NCBI RefSeq assembly: GCF_001562115.1
Contig: NZ_CP013926.1
Span: forward strand, 1,860,001 to 1,924,000
DNA: 64,000 nt
Origin: Alteromonas stellipolaris
Lineage (GTDB): Bacteria; Pseudomonadota; Gammaproteobacteria; Enterobacterales; Alteromonadaceae
Reading direction: 5' to 3'
Shown here: piece after piece, positions 27,801 through 36,932 of the stretch
Numbering within the stretch: the first letter of the stretch is position 1
How the letters are laid out: each line of letters opens with the position of its first letter
Position numbers and translations under genes: made by a program
The notes under the pieces: model-generated
The model's input: the letters and a program-made list of their open reading frames with translations, nothing else
What the model was told of the DNA's origin: nothing
Database searches by the model: none

Positions 27801-28071
27801 CCATGGTTGGCAGAATAGCGTCCGGACGCTCTTTTTCAATAATTTTGCGTACCACTTCCCAATGAATTGGCTCGATGTATGTTGCATCGGCCATTTCTGG
27901 ATCGGTCATGATAGTGGCGGGATTCGAGTTAACCAGAATTACGCGATAACCTTCTTCGCGTAGCGCTTTACATGCTTGAGCGCCTGAATAATCAAACTCG
28001 CAGGCCTGGCCAATGACAATAGGGCCAGCACCTATGATGAGAATACTTTTTATGTCGGTACGTTTTGGCAT
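24856..28071 (-). CDS. carB: Carbamoyl-phosphate synthase large subunit CarB
   Basis: A 1071-residue enzyme (E. coli 1073) that makes carbamoyl phosphate from bicarbonate, ammonia (from CarA) and two ATP, feeding arginine and pyrimidine synthesis. Two homologous halves each hold a pre-ATP-grasp and ATP-grasp domain: [20 protein letters not shown] at the start of the first, and [20 protein letters not shown] near residue 556. An oligomerisation region lies between them and the C-terminal allosteric MGS-like domain covers about 935-1071. It starts 13 bases after carA and is in one operon with it. Nothing is missing. Confidence 0.98.
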   Translation of the reverse strand: MPKRTDIKSILIIGAGPIVIGQACEFDYSGAQACKALREEGYRVILVNSNPATIMTDPEMADATYIEPIHWEVVRKIIEKERPDAILPTMGGQTALNCALDLDHHGVLKEFNVELIGATADAIDKAENRERFDKAMKNIGLECPRAEIAQSMDQAHDVLTRIGFPCIIRPSFTMGGSGGGIAYNIDEFNEICGRGLDLSPTKELLIDESLIGWKEYEMEVVRDRADNCIIVCTIENFDAMGVHTGDSITVAPAQTLTDKEFQLMRNAAMAVLREIGVETGGSNVQFGVDPNTGRMVIIEMNPRVSRSSALASKATGFPIAKVAAKLAIGYTLDELANDITGGLTPASFEPSIDYVVTKIPRFNFEKFAGANDRLTTQMKSVGEVMAIGRNQQESLQKALRGLEVGANGLNSMVDLEDPEARNKVIYELREPGAERIWYIGDAFRMGMTVDEVFTLTNVDRWYLVQLEELIQLEAQVAECGLHGIDEDLMRKLKRKGFSDSRLAELTKVAEGDIRETRRGFGVTPVYKRVDTCAAEFSTSTAYMYSTYDEECEADPTDNDKIMVLGGGPNRIGQGIEFDYCCVHAALSMREDGYETIMVNCNPETVSTDYDTSDRLYFEPVTLEDVLEIVAKEKPKGVIVQYGGQTPLKLARALEAAGVPIIGTSPEAIDRAEDRERFQQMVNKLGLKQPANATVTNIEQALAMADGIGFPLVVRPSYVLGGRAMEIVYDLKDLKRYLTEAVKVSNDSPVLLDRFLDDAIEVDIDAICDGKEVVIGGIMEHIEQAGVHSGDSACSLPPHSLSKEIQDTMREQVKAMALELGVVGLMNTQFAVKDGEVYLIEVNPRAARTVPFVSKATGVPLAKVAARAMAGVSLAEQGVTTEIIPPFYSVKEVVLPFAKFQGVDPLLGPEMRSTGEVMGVGDTFEEAYAKANLGAGAPLPKSGKALISVRNNDKNKIIELAKALNGAGFSIEATRGTATTLYDAGIACSVVNKLSEGRPNIVDSIKNGEYAYIINTTEGRQAITDSVYIRREALLNKVTYTTTMNAAFATIRAKSADDRDKVASVQELHARL

Positions 28072-28084
28072 AGCGGGCTCGTTC

Positions 28085-29215
28085 CTACTGCTTGTGTTGT
28101 TCGATTAATTCAATGAAGTGGTCGAATAGCGGCGCAGCTTCGTGCGGTCCTGGGCTTGCTTCTGGGTGCCCTTGAAAACTAAACGCTGGCTTATCGGTAC
28201 GATGAATACCTTGTAACGACTTATCGAACAACGAAACATGCGTTACTTCTAAATTAGAAGGAAGGCTTGATTCATCTACAGCGAAGCCATGGTTTTGACT
28301 GGTGATCATAACCACATTACGTTTTAAGTCTTTCACTGGGTGGTTAGCACCATGGTGACCAAACTTCATTTTCACCGTAGTAGCACCACTGGCTAGGGCA
28401 AGTAGCTGATGACCTAAACAGATACCAAACACTGGCAAACCTGTCTCAACGATAGTTTTAATCGCTGATATGGCATAATCACATGGCTCAGGATCACCAG
28501 GGCCGTTAGATAAGAACACCCCATCAGGCTGCATAGCTAAAACTTCTTCAGCAGGCGTTTGTGCTGGTACCAAGGTAACGCGACAACCACGGTCTGCAAG
28601 CAAACGTAAAATGTTGCTCTTAACCCCGTAATCGTAAGCGACTACATGATATTTGCTATCGGCTGGAGTGATATACCCTTCGCCTAACTTCCAACTGCCT
28701 TCAGTCCAGGTTTTTGGCTCAGTAATGCTCACTACTTTCGCCAAGTCCATGCCTTTCAAGCCAGGATAATCTTTTGCTTGTGCTAACGCGCTCGCTTCAT
28801 CTAACTCATCAGTACAAACGATGCAGCCGTTTTGCGCGCCTTTATCACGTAAAATACGTGTTAAACGACGAGTGTCGATATCGGCTATACCTACAACGCC
28901 TTTAGCTTTGAGATATTCAGATAACGTTTGTTGTTGACGGAAATTACTAGCAACAAGGGGTAAGTCACGAATGATAAGACCTTTAGACCAGATTTTATCT
29001 GCTTCAACGTCTTCTTCGTTAATACCGGTATTGCCAATATGTGGATAAGTAAGGGTAATGATTTGTTCAGCGTAGGATGGGTCAGTGATGATTTCTTGAT
29101 AGCCTGTCATTGAAGTATTAAAAACAACTTCACCAACGGCAGTGCCTTGCGCACCTATCGCCGTTCCTTTAAAGACAGAACCATCCTCTAACACCAAAAG
29201 GGCAGAATTAGCCAA
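28085..29215 (-). CDS. carA: Carbamoyl-phosphate synthase small subunit CarA
   Basis: A 376-residue glutaminase subunit (E. coli 382) that channels ammonia to CarB. The N-terminal domain has [19 protein letters not shown], and the class I glutamine amidotransferase domain has the nucleophile cysteine in [15 protein letters not shown] and the later [12 protein letters not shown] histidine and glutamate. Translation starts at a TTG at 29215 with GGAGG eight bases upstream; the protein then reads [13 protein letters not shown], aligned with E. coli [14 protein letters not shown] 25-base palindrome lies about 30 bases before the start codon. Confidence 0.97.
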   Translation of the reverse strand: MANSALLVLEDGSVFKGTAIGAQGTAVGEVVFNTSMTGYQEIITDPSYAEQIITLTYPHIGNTGINEEDVEADKIWSKGLIIRDLPLVASNFRQQQTLSEYLKAKGVVGIADIDTRRLTRILRDKGAQNGCIVCTDELDEASALAQAKDYPGLKGMDLAKVVSITEPKTWTEGSWKLGEGYITPADSKYHVVAYDYGVKSNILRLLADRGCRVTLVPAQTPAEEVLAMQPDGVFLSNGPGDPEPCDYAISAIKTIVETGLPVFGICLGHQLLALASGATTVKMKFGHHGANHPVKDLKRNVVMITSQNHGFAVDESSLPSNLEVTHVSLFDKSLQGIHRTDKPAFSFQGHPEASPGPHEAAPLFDHFIELIEQHKQ

Positions 29216-29244
29216 GTCAACCTCCAGATTAAGGATAACTATGT

Positions 29245-29269
29245 GTTTGAACAGAATTTCTGTCCAAAC
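29245..29269 (-). promoter_or_regulatory. 25-base palindrome in the carA leader
   Basis: The 12-base arms at 29245-29256 and 29258-29269 (GTTTGAACAGAA and TTCTGTCCAAAC) differ at one position. It may be an operator or an RNA hairpin just upstream of the carA ribosome-binding site. It does not resemble the ARG-box consensus I know. Function unknown. Confidence 0.45.
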
Positions 29270-29529
29270 CCCACAAAAAATGAGAGTACTGGTTTAACAG
29301 CGCTCATTTTACGATCTTTGCAGCTAATAAAACCGTGTTCTACAGCCAGTTTTATAGCTTTAGAATACGAAATTCGGGCAAATTCCGGCGAGTATACATG
29401 ACTGACTAAAAATGTCTAATTTAAATATTAAAAATTATTAAAATAACCACTTAAACTCATTTACCTAGTATAACCGCCAAAACCACCACTTATTAACATG
29501 CAGTATTTTCACTTAAGTCGCTGTTAAAA
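29270..29529. other. Non-coding region upstream of carA
   Basis: Together with the palindrome this forms a 343-base gap between dapB and carA. It holds a very A+T-rich stretch at 29408-29450 that could contain a diverged ArgR site, but no good ARG box is visible. I see no coding frame. Confidence 0.4.
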
Positions 29530-29558
29530 TTAAAAAACACCGCTACAGTGTTAGGCTT
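29530..29558 (-). terminator. Probable weak terminator after dapB
   Basis: On the minus strand AACAC and GTGTT form a five-base stem around a seven-base loop, followed by TTTTTTAATTTT. It begins seven bases beyond the dapB stop. The stem is short but the T run is good. Confidence 0.5.
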
Positions 29559-30359
29559 CTACTTTAAATCTAAGACATCCACCATTGAATATAACCCTGC
29601 CGGCTTACCGTGAAGCCACTGGGCTGCATGCACCGCGCCTTTTGCAAACGTTAAACGACTCGATGCTTTATGAGTTATTTCTAAACGCTCACCAATATCG
29701 GCAAACAATGCGGTGTGCTCACCGACAATATCGCCTGCGCGAACAGTAGCAAAACCGATAGTACCTTGGTCACGCTCAGGCTCTTTGCCTTCACGGCCAT
29801 AAACAGCACAGGTTTTAAGGTCACGACCTAGCTCATCGGCAATCGCTTCACCAATGGCCATGGCGGTGCCTGAAGGCGCATCTTGTTTGAATCTATGGTG
29901 GGCTTCAGTAATTTCTATATCAGCCGTGTTACCTAACGCCCTCGCGGCTTGTCGAACTAATGACAACATGAGGTTAACGCCCACGCTGTAGTTAGCCGCA
30001 AATACAATGGGAATGGTTTTAGCCGCTTCATCTAGCGCAGCCAACTGACTTCCACTTAGCCCAGTAGTACCAATGACCACTGGCATATTATTGGCCACAC
30101 ACCATGCAATGTTACTTTCAAATACCACTGGCAACGTAAAATCAATCATTACATCGGCGTGAGATTGGGTTAACGCAGACATGCCTAAGCAATCAATTGG
30201 TTTTTTACCAATACCAGCCAGTTCGCCTACATTCATACCAACCCAAGGAGAATCATCGCGCACCGTAGCAACACTTAATTCTGCATTCTCGTTTTGATCT
30301 AGTGCTTCAATAAGCACCCGACCCATGCGCCCATTAGCGCCAAATAAACCTACTTTCAT
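29559..30359 (-). CDS. dapB: 4-hydroxy-tetrahydrodipicolinate reductase DapB
   Basis: A 266-residue NAD(P)H-dependent enzyme (E. coli 273) of the lysine and diaminopimelate pathway. The dinucleotide-binding GANGRMGRVLIEAL is at residues 8-21, and the catalytic EAHHRFKQDAPSGTA, holding the histidine and lysine, is near 150. The ATG at 30359 is the natural start. It stands upstream of carA-carB on the same strand; the dapB-carA-carB order is also common in other gammaproteobacteria. A 343-base gap separates it from carA, so they probably have separate promoters. Confidence 0.97.
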   Translation of the reverse strand: MKVGLFGANGRMGRVLIEALDQNENAELSVATVRDDSPWVGMNVGELAGIGKKPIDCLGMSALTQSHADVMIDFTLPVVFESNIAWCVANNMPVVIGTTGLSGSQLAALDEAAKTIPIVFAANYSVGVNLMLSLVRQAARALGNTADIEITEAHHRFKQDAPSGTAMAIGEAIADELGRDLKTCAVYGREGKEPERDQGTIGFATVRAGDIVGEHTALFADIGERLEITHKASSRLTFAKGAVHAAQWLHGKPAGLYSMVDVLDLK

Positions 30360-30602
30360 TTACGTTATTCTTTTCCTTTAACAGTAAACGCATTTTGCCA
30401 AATGCAGTTACTATTGCAACGAGATAAGCTTAAATATTACCGATAATTGAAAAATTGCAGCATTAATACAAAAAAGGTGGGCAACCTATCGTTTTTAACG
30501 GTAAAAATAGCTAGCATGAAAGTAAGTGGGTTTACCCCAAGACCTAAATAACGTTTAAATTAAGGTTTATTGAACTACTTCAAAACACATAGGCAGAATA
30601 AT

Positions 30603-31283
30603 ATGCGTCAACAGCTTATATGGGATCTCCCCACCCGGCTTTTCCACTGGTTACTGGTTGTAAGTATTGCAGCACAATATGTTACCGCTGAGTGGATGGA
30701 CGATGCGACTCAATGGCATTTCTATATTGGCTACTTTACCTTGGGGCTTTTGGTATTTAGGTTGGTGTGGGGAGTTATAGGTCCAACTTATGCCCGCTTT
30801 AGTCAATTTGTGAAAGGGCCAAGTGCGGTAATAGGGTATTTGCGTACACTGTTTGATAAAAACAGTGCCGCCGTGGCAGGCCACAATCCTCTTGGCGGCT
30901 GGTTTGTCGTGGTAATGCTTTTACTCTTAATGGTGCAAGCGGTAAGTGGACTATTCATGACCGACGATATTTTTCTAGATGGCCCCTATCGCCATCTAGT
31001 TAGCAATAACACGTTGGATCTGATGAATACCTTACACCACCTTGCCTTCGACATTTTACTGTGGGTAATAGGCTTACATGTTGCCGCCATTGGGTTTTAT
31101 GCCGTGTATAAAAAGCAGAAACTTGTGCCCCCTATGTTTCATGGCAAAAAAGACACCAACGACAAGCCCATTCCTTCATCTCGTCTTTGGCTTGCGCTGG
31201 CGATTGCACTAGTAACAGCAGCTGCGCTTTATTACGCGATAGAAATTGCGCCACCTACACCTGAAGTAGAAGAGTACTTTTAA
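30603..31283 (+). CDS. Cytochrome b561-type membrane protein
   Basis: A 226-residue inner-membrane diheme-type cytochrome b (Ni-hydrogenase/cytochrome b561 family), likely passing electrons between quinol and a soluble partner. It begins IWDLPTRLFHWLLV, the usual first helix with its heme-ligand histidine, and has four or five membrane segments; further histidines lie in TLHHLAFDILLW and GLHVAA. I chose the ATG at 30603, where the conserved MRQQLIWDLP starts. A TTG at 30570 has AAGG upstream and cannot be excluded. Cytochrome c' at 36277 could be a partner elsewhere in the same redox network, but they are not adjacent. Confidence 0.85.
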   Translation: MRQQLIWDLPTRLFHWLLVVSIAAQYVTAEWMDDATQWHFYIGYFTLGLLVFRLVWGVIGPTYARFSQFVKGPSAVIGYLRTLFDKNSAAVAGHNPLGGWFVVVMLLLLMVQAVSGLFMTDDIFLDGPYRHLVSNNTLDLMNTLHHLAFDILLWVIGLHVAAIGFYAVYKKQKLVPPMFHGKKDTNDKPIPSSRLWLALAIALVTAAALYYAIEIAPPTPEVEEYF

Positions 31284-31333
31284 CTGCCTGTATAGCTAAC
31301 TATGTAACTGACTATGCACTTGATATATAAGGC

Positions 31334-33226
31334 TTAGCGTTCAACTAAGCCTTTGTGTTTCATTAAATCGGCAATCTCTGTCACACTGGCTGGGTCGTCA
31401 ATGGTAGAGGGTATATTTATTGGCTCATCGGCGGCGATTTGTCTTAAAAGCTTACGCAGTATTTTTCCTGATCGAGTTTTTGGTAAACGGTTAACAATAA
31501 CGGCACGCTTAAAGCTAGCCACCGGCCCTATCGTATTTCTTACTTTAGCAATGAGCTCTTGCTCAAAGGCTGCCTCATCTACTTGAACGCCATCTTTGAG
31601 TAGCACTAACCCTACGGGAATTTGCCCTTTCAGCACGTCAGCCACTCCAATGACACTGCACTCAGCCACGGCATTGTGTGAAGCCAATACTTCTTCCATT
31701 TCCCCTGTTGATAACCGGTGCCCCGCCACGTTAATGACGTCGTCGGTTCTGCCCATAATGAACACAAATCCTTCTTCATCTATATACCCATTGTCACCTG
31801 TGCTGTAATAGCCTTCGAATTCCTGCAAATACCCTTGGGTGAAACGTTTATGGTCACGCCAAATAGTCGTTAAACACCCGGGAGGTAACGGCAAAGAAAT
31901 AGCAATGGCCCCTTTTTCACCCGTTGCAACCGGCTCACCGTTAGCGGCCAAAACTCTCACATTAAAACCTGGTGTGGGAACACTTGATGAACCGGGTTTA
32001 GTACTGAGTGCTTCAATACCAATAGGGTTTGAACAAATGGGCCATCCGGTTTCAGTTTGCCACCAATGGTCAACTACTGGCTTACCGGTTTTTTCTACTG
32101 TCCAGTGATATGTGGGAGGATCTAATCGCTCACCGGCCATAAATATAGTACGCAAGCTACTTAGGTCGTAACGGGCGATGCAATTAGCTTCAGGATCTTC
32201 TTTCCTAATCGCTCTGAATGCGGTTGGCGCAGCAAACAATACATTAATTTTATGCTGCTCTACCATACGCCAGAAAGCGCCAGCATCTGGTGTGCCTACA
32301 GGTTTGCCTTCAAACATCACAGTAGTCGCGCCTTTTATGAGCGGCCCATAAACAATGTAAGAGTGCCCGACTACCCACCCCACATCCGACGCGGCCCAAA
32401 AAACATCACCTTGATCAATACCGTAAATGGCTTGCATAGAATAATTAAGCGCTACCGCATGGCCACCATTGTCACGAACAACCCCTTTAGGTTTACCTGT
32501 TGTGCCCGAAGTATACAAAATGTAAAGGGGGTCGGTAGCGTCTACCGGCGTGCATGATACTGGCTCACTGGCATTACATAATGCTTGCCAGTCATGATCA
32601 AAATCATCAACAAGAGAAGCGTTGAGCTGCTGGCGTTGATAAACAACACAGCCTACGGGTTTATGGCGAGCAAGGGCGATAGCGTCATCAACCATTGGCT
32701 TGTAAGGCAGTAGCTTTTTACCTTCTATACCACACGACGCTGTAATAATAAGCGCAGGTTCGGCATCATCAATTCTGACCGCTAATTCACTGGCAGCAAA
32801 GCCACCGAATACCACCGAGTGAATGGCCCCTATTCTTGCTACCGCTAACATTGCCACCGCCGCTTGCGGGATCATCGGCATGTAGACAATTACCGTATCG
32901 CCTTTCGTCACACCAAGGCTGGTGAGCGCGCCCGCTAACGTGGCTACTTCATTAAGTAGGGTATTATAAGTCCAGGTTTCTTGCGTATTTGTAACCGGTG
33001 AGTCGTAAATTAACGCTGCAGCGTCGCCGCGCCCAGCATTTACATGATGGTCTAATGCTAAGTAACTGGTATTAAGCTTTCCCCCTTTAAACCATTGAGG
33101 GTAACCATTGGTATTTTCGCTTAATGCCGTTTGAGGAGGGGTGAACCAGTCGAGATGCTGTGCTTTGTCTAGCCAAAATGCTTCTGGGTTATCAATTGAC
33201 GCCTGATATTCTTGATGATAATTCAT
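31334..33226 (-). CDS. prpE: Propionyl-CoA synthetase (PrpE-like acyl-CoA synthetase)
   Basis: A 630-residue AMP-forming acyl-CoA synthetase that activates propionate, and probably other short acids, to the CoA thioester. The AMP-binding signature YTSGTTGKPKGVVRDNGG is near residue 241, WWQTETGWPIC near 390, and the acetylation-regulated lysine motif PKTRSGKILRK near 590. The RDNGG after the P-loop and the length favour PrpE over acetate-specific Acs (about 650 residues). It stands alone rather than in a prpBCD operon. Its regulation may belong with the CrbS/CrbR-like pair, which controls Acs in related bacteria, but that is a guess. Confidence 0.85.
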   Translation of the reverse strand: MNYHQEYQASIDNPEAFWLDKAQHLDWFTPPQTALSENTNGYPQWFKGGKLNTSYLALDHHVNAGRGDAAALIYDSPVTNTQETWTYNTLLNEVATLAGALTSLGVTKGDTVIVYMPMIPQAAVAMLAVARIGAIHSVVFGGFAASELAVRIDDAEPALIITASCGIEGKKLLPYKPMVDDAIALARHKPVGCVVYQRQQLNASLVDDFDHDWQALCNASEPVSCTPVDATDPLYILYTSGTTGKPKGVVRDNGGHAVALNYSMQAIYGIDQGDVFWAASDVGWVVGHSYIVYGPLIKGATTVMFEGKPVGTPDAGAFWRMVEQHKINVLFAAPTAFRAIRKEDPEANCIARYDLSSLRTIFMAGERLDPPTYHWTVEKTGKPVVDHWWQTETGWPICSNPIGIEALSTKPGSSSVPTPGFNVRVLAANGEPVATGEKGAIAISLPLPPGCLTTIWRDHKRFTQGYLQEFEGYYSTGDNGYIDEEGFVFIMGRTDDVINVAGHRLSTGEMEEVLASHNAVAECSVIGVADVLKGQIPVGLVLLKDGVQVDEAAFEQELIAKVRNTIGPVASFKRAVIVNRLPKTRSGKILRKLLRQIAADEPINIPSTIDDPASVTEIADLMKHKGLVER

Positions 33227-33424
33227 GACCGTTTCCGCAATAGAGTATTACTTTACCCTACTTCAAAAACATGAATTTATCGTATAAGACTTCAGGCTTA
33301 CGTTAATTAAACCACTGTATAAATTGAAGTTATTTCTTTTATATTAGCGTTAGCCGCATCAGTAATTTGGTGTTTGTGACCAAAAGTACTGGGCTTAATC
33401 TGGTTTGCTTTAATCAGATGCACA

Positions 33425-36001
33425 CTATTTTACTGGTAATTTTGCTCGCCAATCTCTGACATTAAGGGGCTTGTCTAAAAAGTACCCTTGAAAAACATGA
33501 CAACCACGCTTTATCGCATCGTTAAATTGCGTATTATTTTCTATTCCTTCTGCCACTGTTCTTAATTCGAAGATTTTTGCGATATCGAAAATACTGTTTA
33601 GCAGCGGGCTTTGCGCCCCATTCTCGCCTTCTTCATCGATAAAGTGCCTATCAAGTTTCACTTCTTTTATACATAGGTCGCGAAGGTAACTTAAATTTAA
33701 ATTCCCACTACCAAAATGATCTATGGAGAATGACACCCCTTTATCGGCTAGCTCTTTCATTGAAGTACGCACCAAAGCAAAACTTCCAATAAGTGCGGCT
33801 TCTCTAAGTTCAATGGTAAGGCTCCCATTAGGAATATTCCAATGGGCGATCACGGCTAGCATTTTTTCGCTAAAGTCGGCTCTAGCCATATGTTTAGCAC
33901 TTATATTAATTGAAAGCCGTGTTCTCAAACCGCTTTTATTACACTCGTATAATAGCTTTCCACATTCATTCATCACCCATTGACCAATTTCAACTATGGC
34001 ATCACTCTCTTCTGCAATAGGAATAAACTCAGCGGGGGTAATTAAGCCTAATTGGGGGTGCTGCCAACGAACCAATGCTTCAGCACACACCATACTACCA
34101 TCACTTTCATATTGTGGTTGTAACTCTATGAAGAGCTCATGATTACTGACTGCAGCACCAAGAGACTGGCGTATGAAATTGTACCTGTCATAACCCACAC
34201 TAGAAGCACTATGAAAAACCACTGGGGCATTCACTTGGTCTTCGCTGAGTTGGTTATACCCATCCCCAAGCATATGCCTGACTTTCGTCACGCTGGTCTC
34301 CATACCTTTTAGTTGGCAAATAGTTACCACGGCATAAATTTTATGGGGGCTGTTGTGCAAGGTAATGTCGCTACACACTTCATCGGTAAATTGCTGGCGA
34401 ACTGCATCTATAGCGTGTCGTGCGTCTATATCTTCTTCGATGATGATGTCTTCGTATAGCAAATAGAAGCTGTTTTCGGCGCCTTTGAAAACAACGAAAG
34501 GTTTAGAAAATGTTCGAGTGAGCCTAGAGGCAAGAATACGCATAACATAATCGGCGGTAGGCTGACCAAACGCCTGCTTATACTGACTTATATTGTCGAT
34601 AACTATTTGCGCGCAGTAAATATCTGCGTAGGTTACCCCCGCTTTTCGAATAACACACTTCAAGCCTTTTTCGAACAATTTAGCGTTTGGCAATTGAGTG
34701 ATGTTGTCATAGTAAGCGGCTTGATAAACTTGGTCTGCTAATTGTTTTCGAACACTCATATCCCGAAATACCAATACTATCCGCTTTTGCATATCAAAAT
34801 GAAAAGAAGATAATGAAATATCAACGGGTATCAGGCCGCCATTTTTATGGCTAACCAAATGATTTTCTGGGGAAGCTTTAGCGGTTTTCCTGCCTCCTTC
34901 CATAAACGTTTTCAGATATTCTTTGGTATTTTGTGATTCAACTTTGGGCACCAAAATAAAGATATCTTGCCCTATAAGCTCATCAGCATCGTAACCTAAC
35001 ACGTGCTCAACCGTATTGTTGGCTGTGATCACAGTGCCCTCTTCATCAATGGTCACAAGCGCATCAGAAATACTGTCTAAAATTGTAGAAAGGTATTCCG
35101 TGTAGTTATGTTGTGTATCGGATAAACGTTTATGTTCCGTTATATCCTGCACAGAGCCATAAATCCTATACACCTTATCTTGGTGCGAGCTAGTAACCTC
35201 TGACTGAGGTGTGCCCGTCATTTTCAACCAGCGCCGATAACCCTCTGCATTGATGTACTCTACCTCTAATGCAAAAGTGGACAGTGACTTTATTGCTGCT
35301 TTCATTGCTTTGGTAATTTTTTCGCGGCTCACTTGTGGGAAGTTGGCTAAAGCTCGCTCTACCGTGATATCTCTTCCCGGCGTAACACCAAACAATAAGT
35401 AGGTTTCTCGTGTCCACGAGACAAGGCCTGCATGTATATCTAATTCCCAGCCACCAACATGAGAGATGCGCCCAATTTCATTAAGCAACTGAATTTTTTC
35501 GGCGAGTTTGTCGGTAAAAGGATGTTGAATAAGTTTATATTGAAGACTGAGTTCTATTTGCTGACGGGCTATACTAGCGTAGTGCTTTTGATGACTCGTT
35601 AATTGATGACAACGCAGCACAATCAGAACGGCCCCGATAATATTACCTTGAAAATCTTTTATTCCACCTACAATCACATTTTGGCTGCTACAAATGGTTA
35701 GCGCCTCTGGCCATTCAAAATCACAGCCTGGTAATGTGGCACTCATTTCTGTCATCGATAACAGAAGCTGAGCATGTTTGGGCATGACCAGTGACTGTTT
35801 CTCAGAATCGGAATTATTGTCATCGCAGCACAGTATATCCACGCAAGTGGCAGTAGGAGATAACGAAACAAGCAAGACAGCGGTAGCTTCTGTATTTACC
35901 CTGGCTTCACTCAACCGCGAGGTAACCTCTGGCAAACTACTATCTTGTAAAGAGCCCAACAATCCGTCGTGAAGCTGCATTTTAGGTGAACTCCAATCCA
36001 T
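33425..36001 (-). CDS. GAF-like/PAS/degenerate GGDEF/EAL signalling protein
   Basis: An 858-residue cytoplasmic protein: a GAF-like region (about 1-150), PAS domains (about 185-290 and 303-415), a GGDEF-like domain (425-590) and an EAL domain (600-850). The GGDEF motif is replaced by GAENS, so diguanylate cyclase activity is unlikely. In the EAL domain AEALVRW, the later E of IELREAAL, KLDRHF and VAEGIE remain, but the metal-binding DDFG is IDHFG, so phosphodiesterase activity may be lost. A c-di-GMP-binding or degenerate regulatory role is as likely as hydrolysis. The frame starts at ATG 36001; ATG 35980, with GGAG ten bases upstream, is an alternative. No membrane segment is visible. Confidence 0.85.
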   Translation of the reverse strand: MDWSSPKMQLHDGLLGSLQDSSLPEVTSRLSEARVNTEATAVLLVSLSPTATCVDILCCDDNNSDSEKQSLVMPKHAQLLLSMTEMSATLPGCDFEWPEALTICSSQNVIVGGIKDFQGNIIGAVLIVLRCHQLTSHQKHYASIARQQIELSLQYKLIQHPFTDKLAEKIQLLNEIGRISHVGGWELDIHAGLVSWTRETYLLFGVTPGRDITVERALANFPQVSREKITKAMKAAIKSLSTFALEVEYINAEGYRRWLKMTGTPQSEVTSSHQDKVYRIYGSVQDITEHKRLSDTQHNYTEYLSTILDSISDALVTIDEEGTVITANNTVEHVLGYDADELIGQDIFILVPKVESQNTKEYLKTFMEGGRKTAKASPENHLVSHKNGGLIPVDISLSSFHFDMQKRIVLVFRDMSVRKQLADQVYQAAYYDNITQLPNAKLFEKGLKCVIRKAGVTYADIYCAQIVIDNISQYKQAFGQPTADYVMRILASRLTRTFSKPFVVFKGAENSFYLLYEDIIIEEDIDARHAIDAVRQQFTDEVCSDITLHNSPHKIYAVVTICQLKGMETSVTKVRHMLGDGYNQLSEDQVNAPVVFHSASSVGYDRYNFIRQSLGAAVSNHELFIELQPQYESDGSMVCAEALVRWQHPQLGLITPAEFIPIAEESDAIVEIGQWVMNECGKLLYECNKSGLRTRLSINISAKHMARADFSEKMLAVIAHWNIPNGSLTIELREAALIGSFALVRTSMKELADKGVSFSIDHFGSGNLNLSYLRDLCIKEVKLDRHFIDEEGENGAQSPLLNSIFDIAKIFELRTVAEGIENNTQFNDAIKRGCHVFQGYFLDKPLNVRDWRAKLPVK

Positions 36002-36237
36002 CTTAAGATGGTTATAGTGCGATCATTTGTCGTTAATTATTTGCTTATCAACTTCACTGCTCAAGCAAAAATCATGATCATTATTTAGTCAACAATAGAG
36101 AATTTTTACTCTTTTTTCCAGCACATTTGCACTAAGAAGTGAGCATTCGTTTAGTATATAAAGAGGATTTATGAGCGAGCATGAATGATATGTATATATG
36201 CAGCTAGAGGCATGGAGGTAAGGAGGTAAGGAAATAA

Positions 36238-36260
36238 CAGCGCACGAACTACATGCGCTG
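36238..36260 (-). terminator. Hairpin after the cytochrome c' gene
   Basis: CAGCGCA and TGCGCTG are perfect seven-base arms around a nine-base loop, 17 bases beyond the stop codon. The following TTATTT is a poor T run. Confidence 0.5.
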
Positions 36261-36276
36261 TGAATAACTAAAACGG

Positions 36277-36777
36277 TTAGTCTTTTTTGTAGTCATCATG
36301 ACAAGACTTACAGCTTGCTCCCACTTTGCCAATCGCACCGCGATAAGCACTTTCATCGCCTGCTTTCACTGCAGCTTGTAAGCCCATTGACGCTTCTTTT
36401 AATGCGGCAATTTTAGATTCTACATCGGAGAAATTTTCCCACATTGCGTCTTTTGCGCCTGTGTCTACATCAAACTTACGGGTATCAACAGATAAGTAAT
36501 CACTCATCATATCCGCAAGTTGCTCTAATCGCACCCCATTGGTCATCATCACAGACTCATCAAAAGGTAGCGCTCCTTTTGCCATGCCGCCCAACGGCCC
36601 CATGTTGCTGCGTACCAATTGGAATATCGCTTGACGGTATTGGGTCGCCGCTTTCGCATGCTTTTCTGACGAGGCTTCTGATGTTTCCGTCGCCGCAATT
36701 GCTCCACCAGCTAAACACGTTGCTAAAGCTGCGGTAGCTAATGTGGTCTTGATTGTCTTTCCTAGAATATTTTTCAT
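36277..36777 (-). CDS. Cytochrome c' (class II, periplasmic)
   Basis: A 166-residue precursor with a signal peptide cleaved near AIAA. The mature four-helix bundle of about 130 residues ends with CKSCHDDYKKD, placing the single heme-binding CXXCH near the C terminus as in cytochromes c'. Such proteins bind NO and may protect against nitrosative stress. I use the ATG at 36777; another ATG 12 bases earlier gives the same mature protein, and neither has a strong ribosome-binding site. A hairpin follows the stop. The NIT chemoreceptor at 21962 would fit nitrogen-oxide biology, but nothing links the two. Confidence 0.88.
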   Translation of the reverse strand: MKNILGKTIKTTLATAALATCLAGGAIAATETSEASSEKHAKAATQYRQAIFQLVRSNMGPLGGMAKGALPFDESVMMTNGVRLEQLADMMSDYLSVDTRKFDVDTGAKDAMWENFSDVESKIAALKEASMGLQAAVKAGDESAYRGAIGKVGASCKSCHDDYKKD

Positions 36778-36890
36778 AGTTATCGCCATGCCTGTTCGAT
36801 TGTGTTGGTCTGTTTTCTATCCTGACGAATACCCACCTTTTGCGCAAGGTTTTAACCTGTAAATTTTGTGTTTTTTCTTTATTTTAGGCA

Positions 36891-36916
36891 AAAAAAAGCC
36901 CTCATATGAGGGCTTT
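36891..36916 (-). terminator. Terminator of the grpE-dnaK-dnaJ group
   Basis: AAAGCCCTC and GAGGGCTTT pair around ATAT; on the minus strand the stem leads into a run of eight T residues. It lies about 17 bases beyond dnaJ. Confidence 0.9.
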
Positions 36917-36932
36917 ATAATTTTGATACGAT

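Noticed and set aside
25136..27963. Many long frames antisense to carB
   Set aside because: They are explained by the codon pattern of carB; none has an independent ribosome-binding site or a recognisable protein.
31329..31353. AAGGCTTAG/CTAAGCCTT hairpin at the end of prpE as a terminator
   Set aside because: It overlaps the stop codon and has no T run on the minus strand, so I did not call it.
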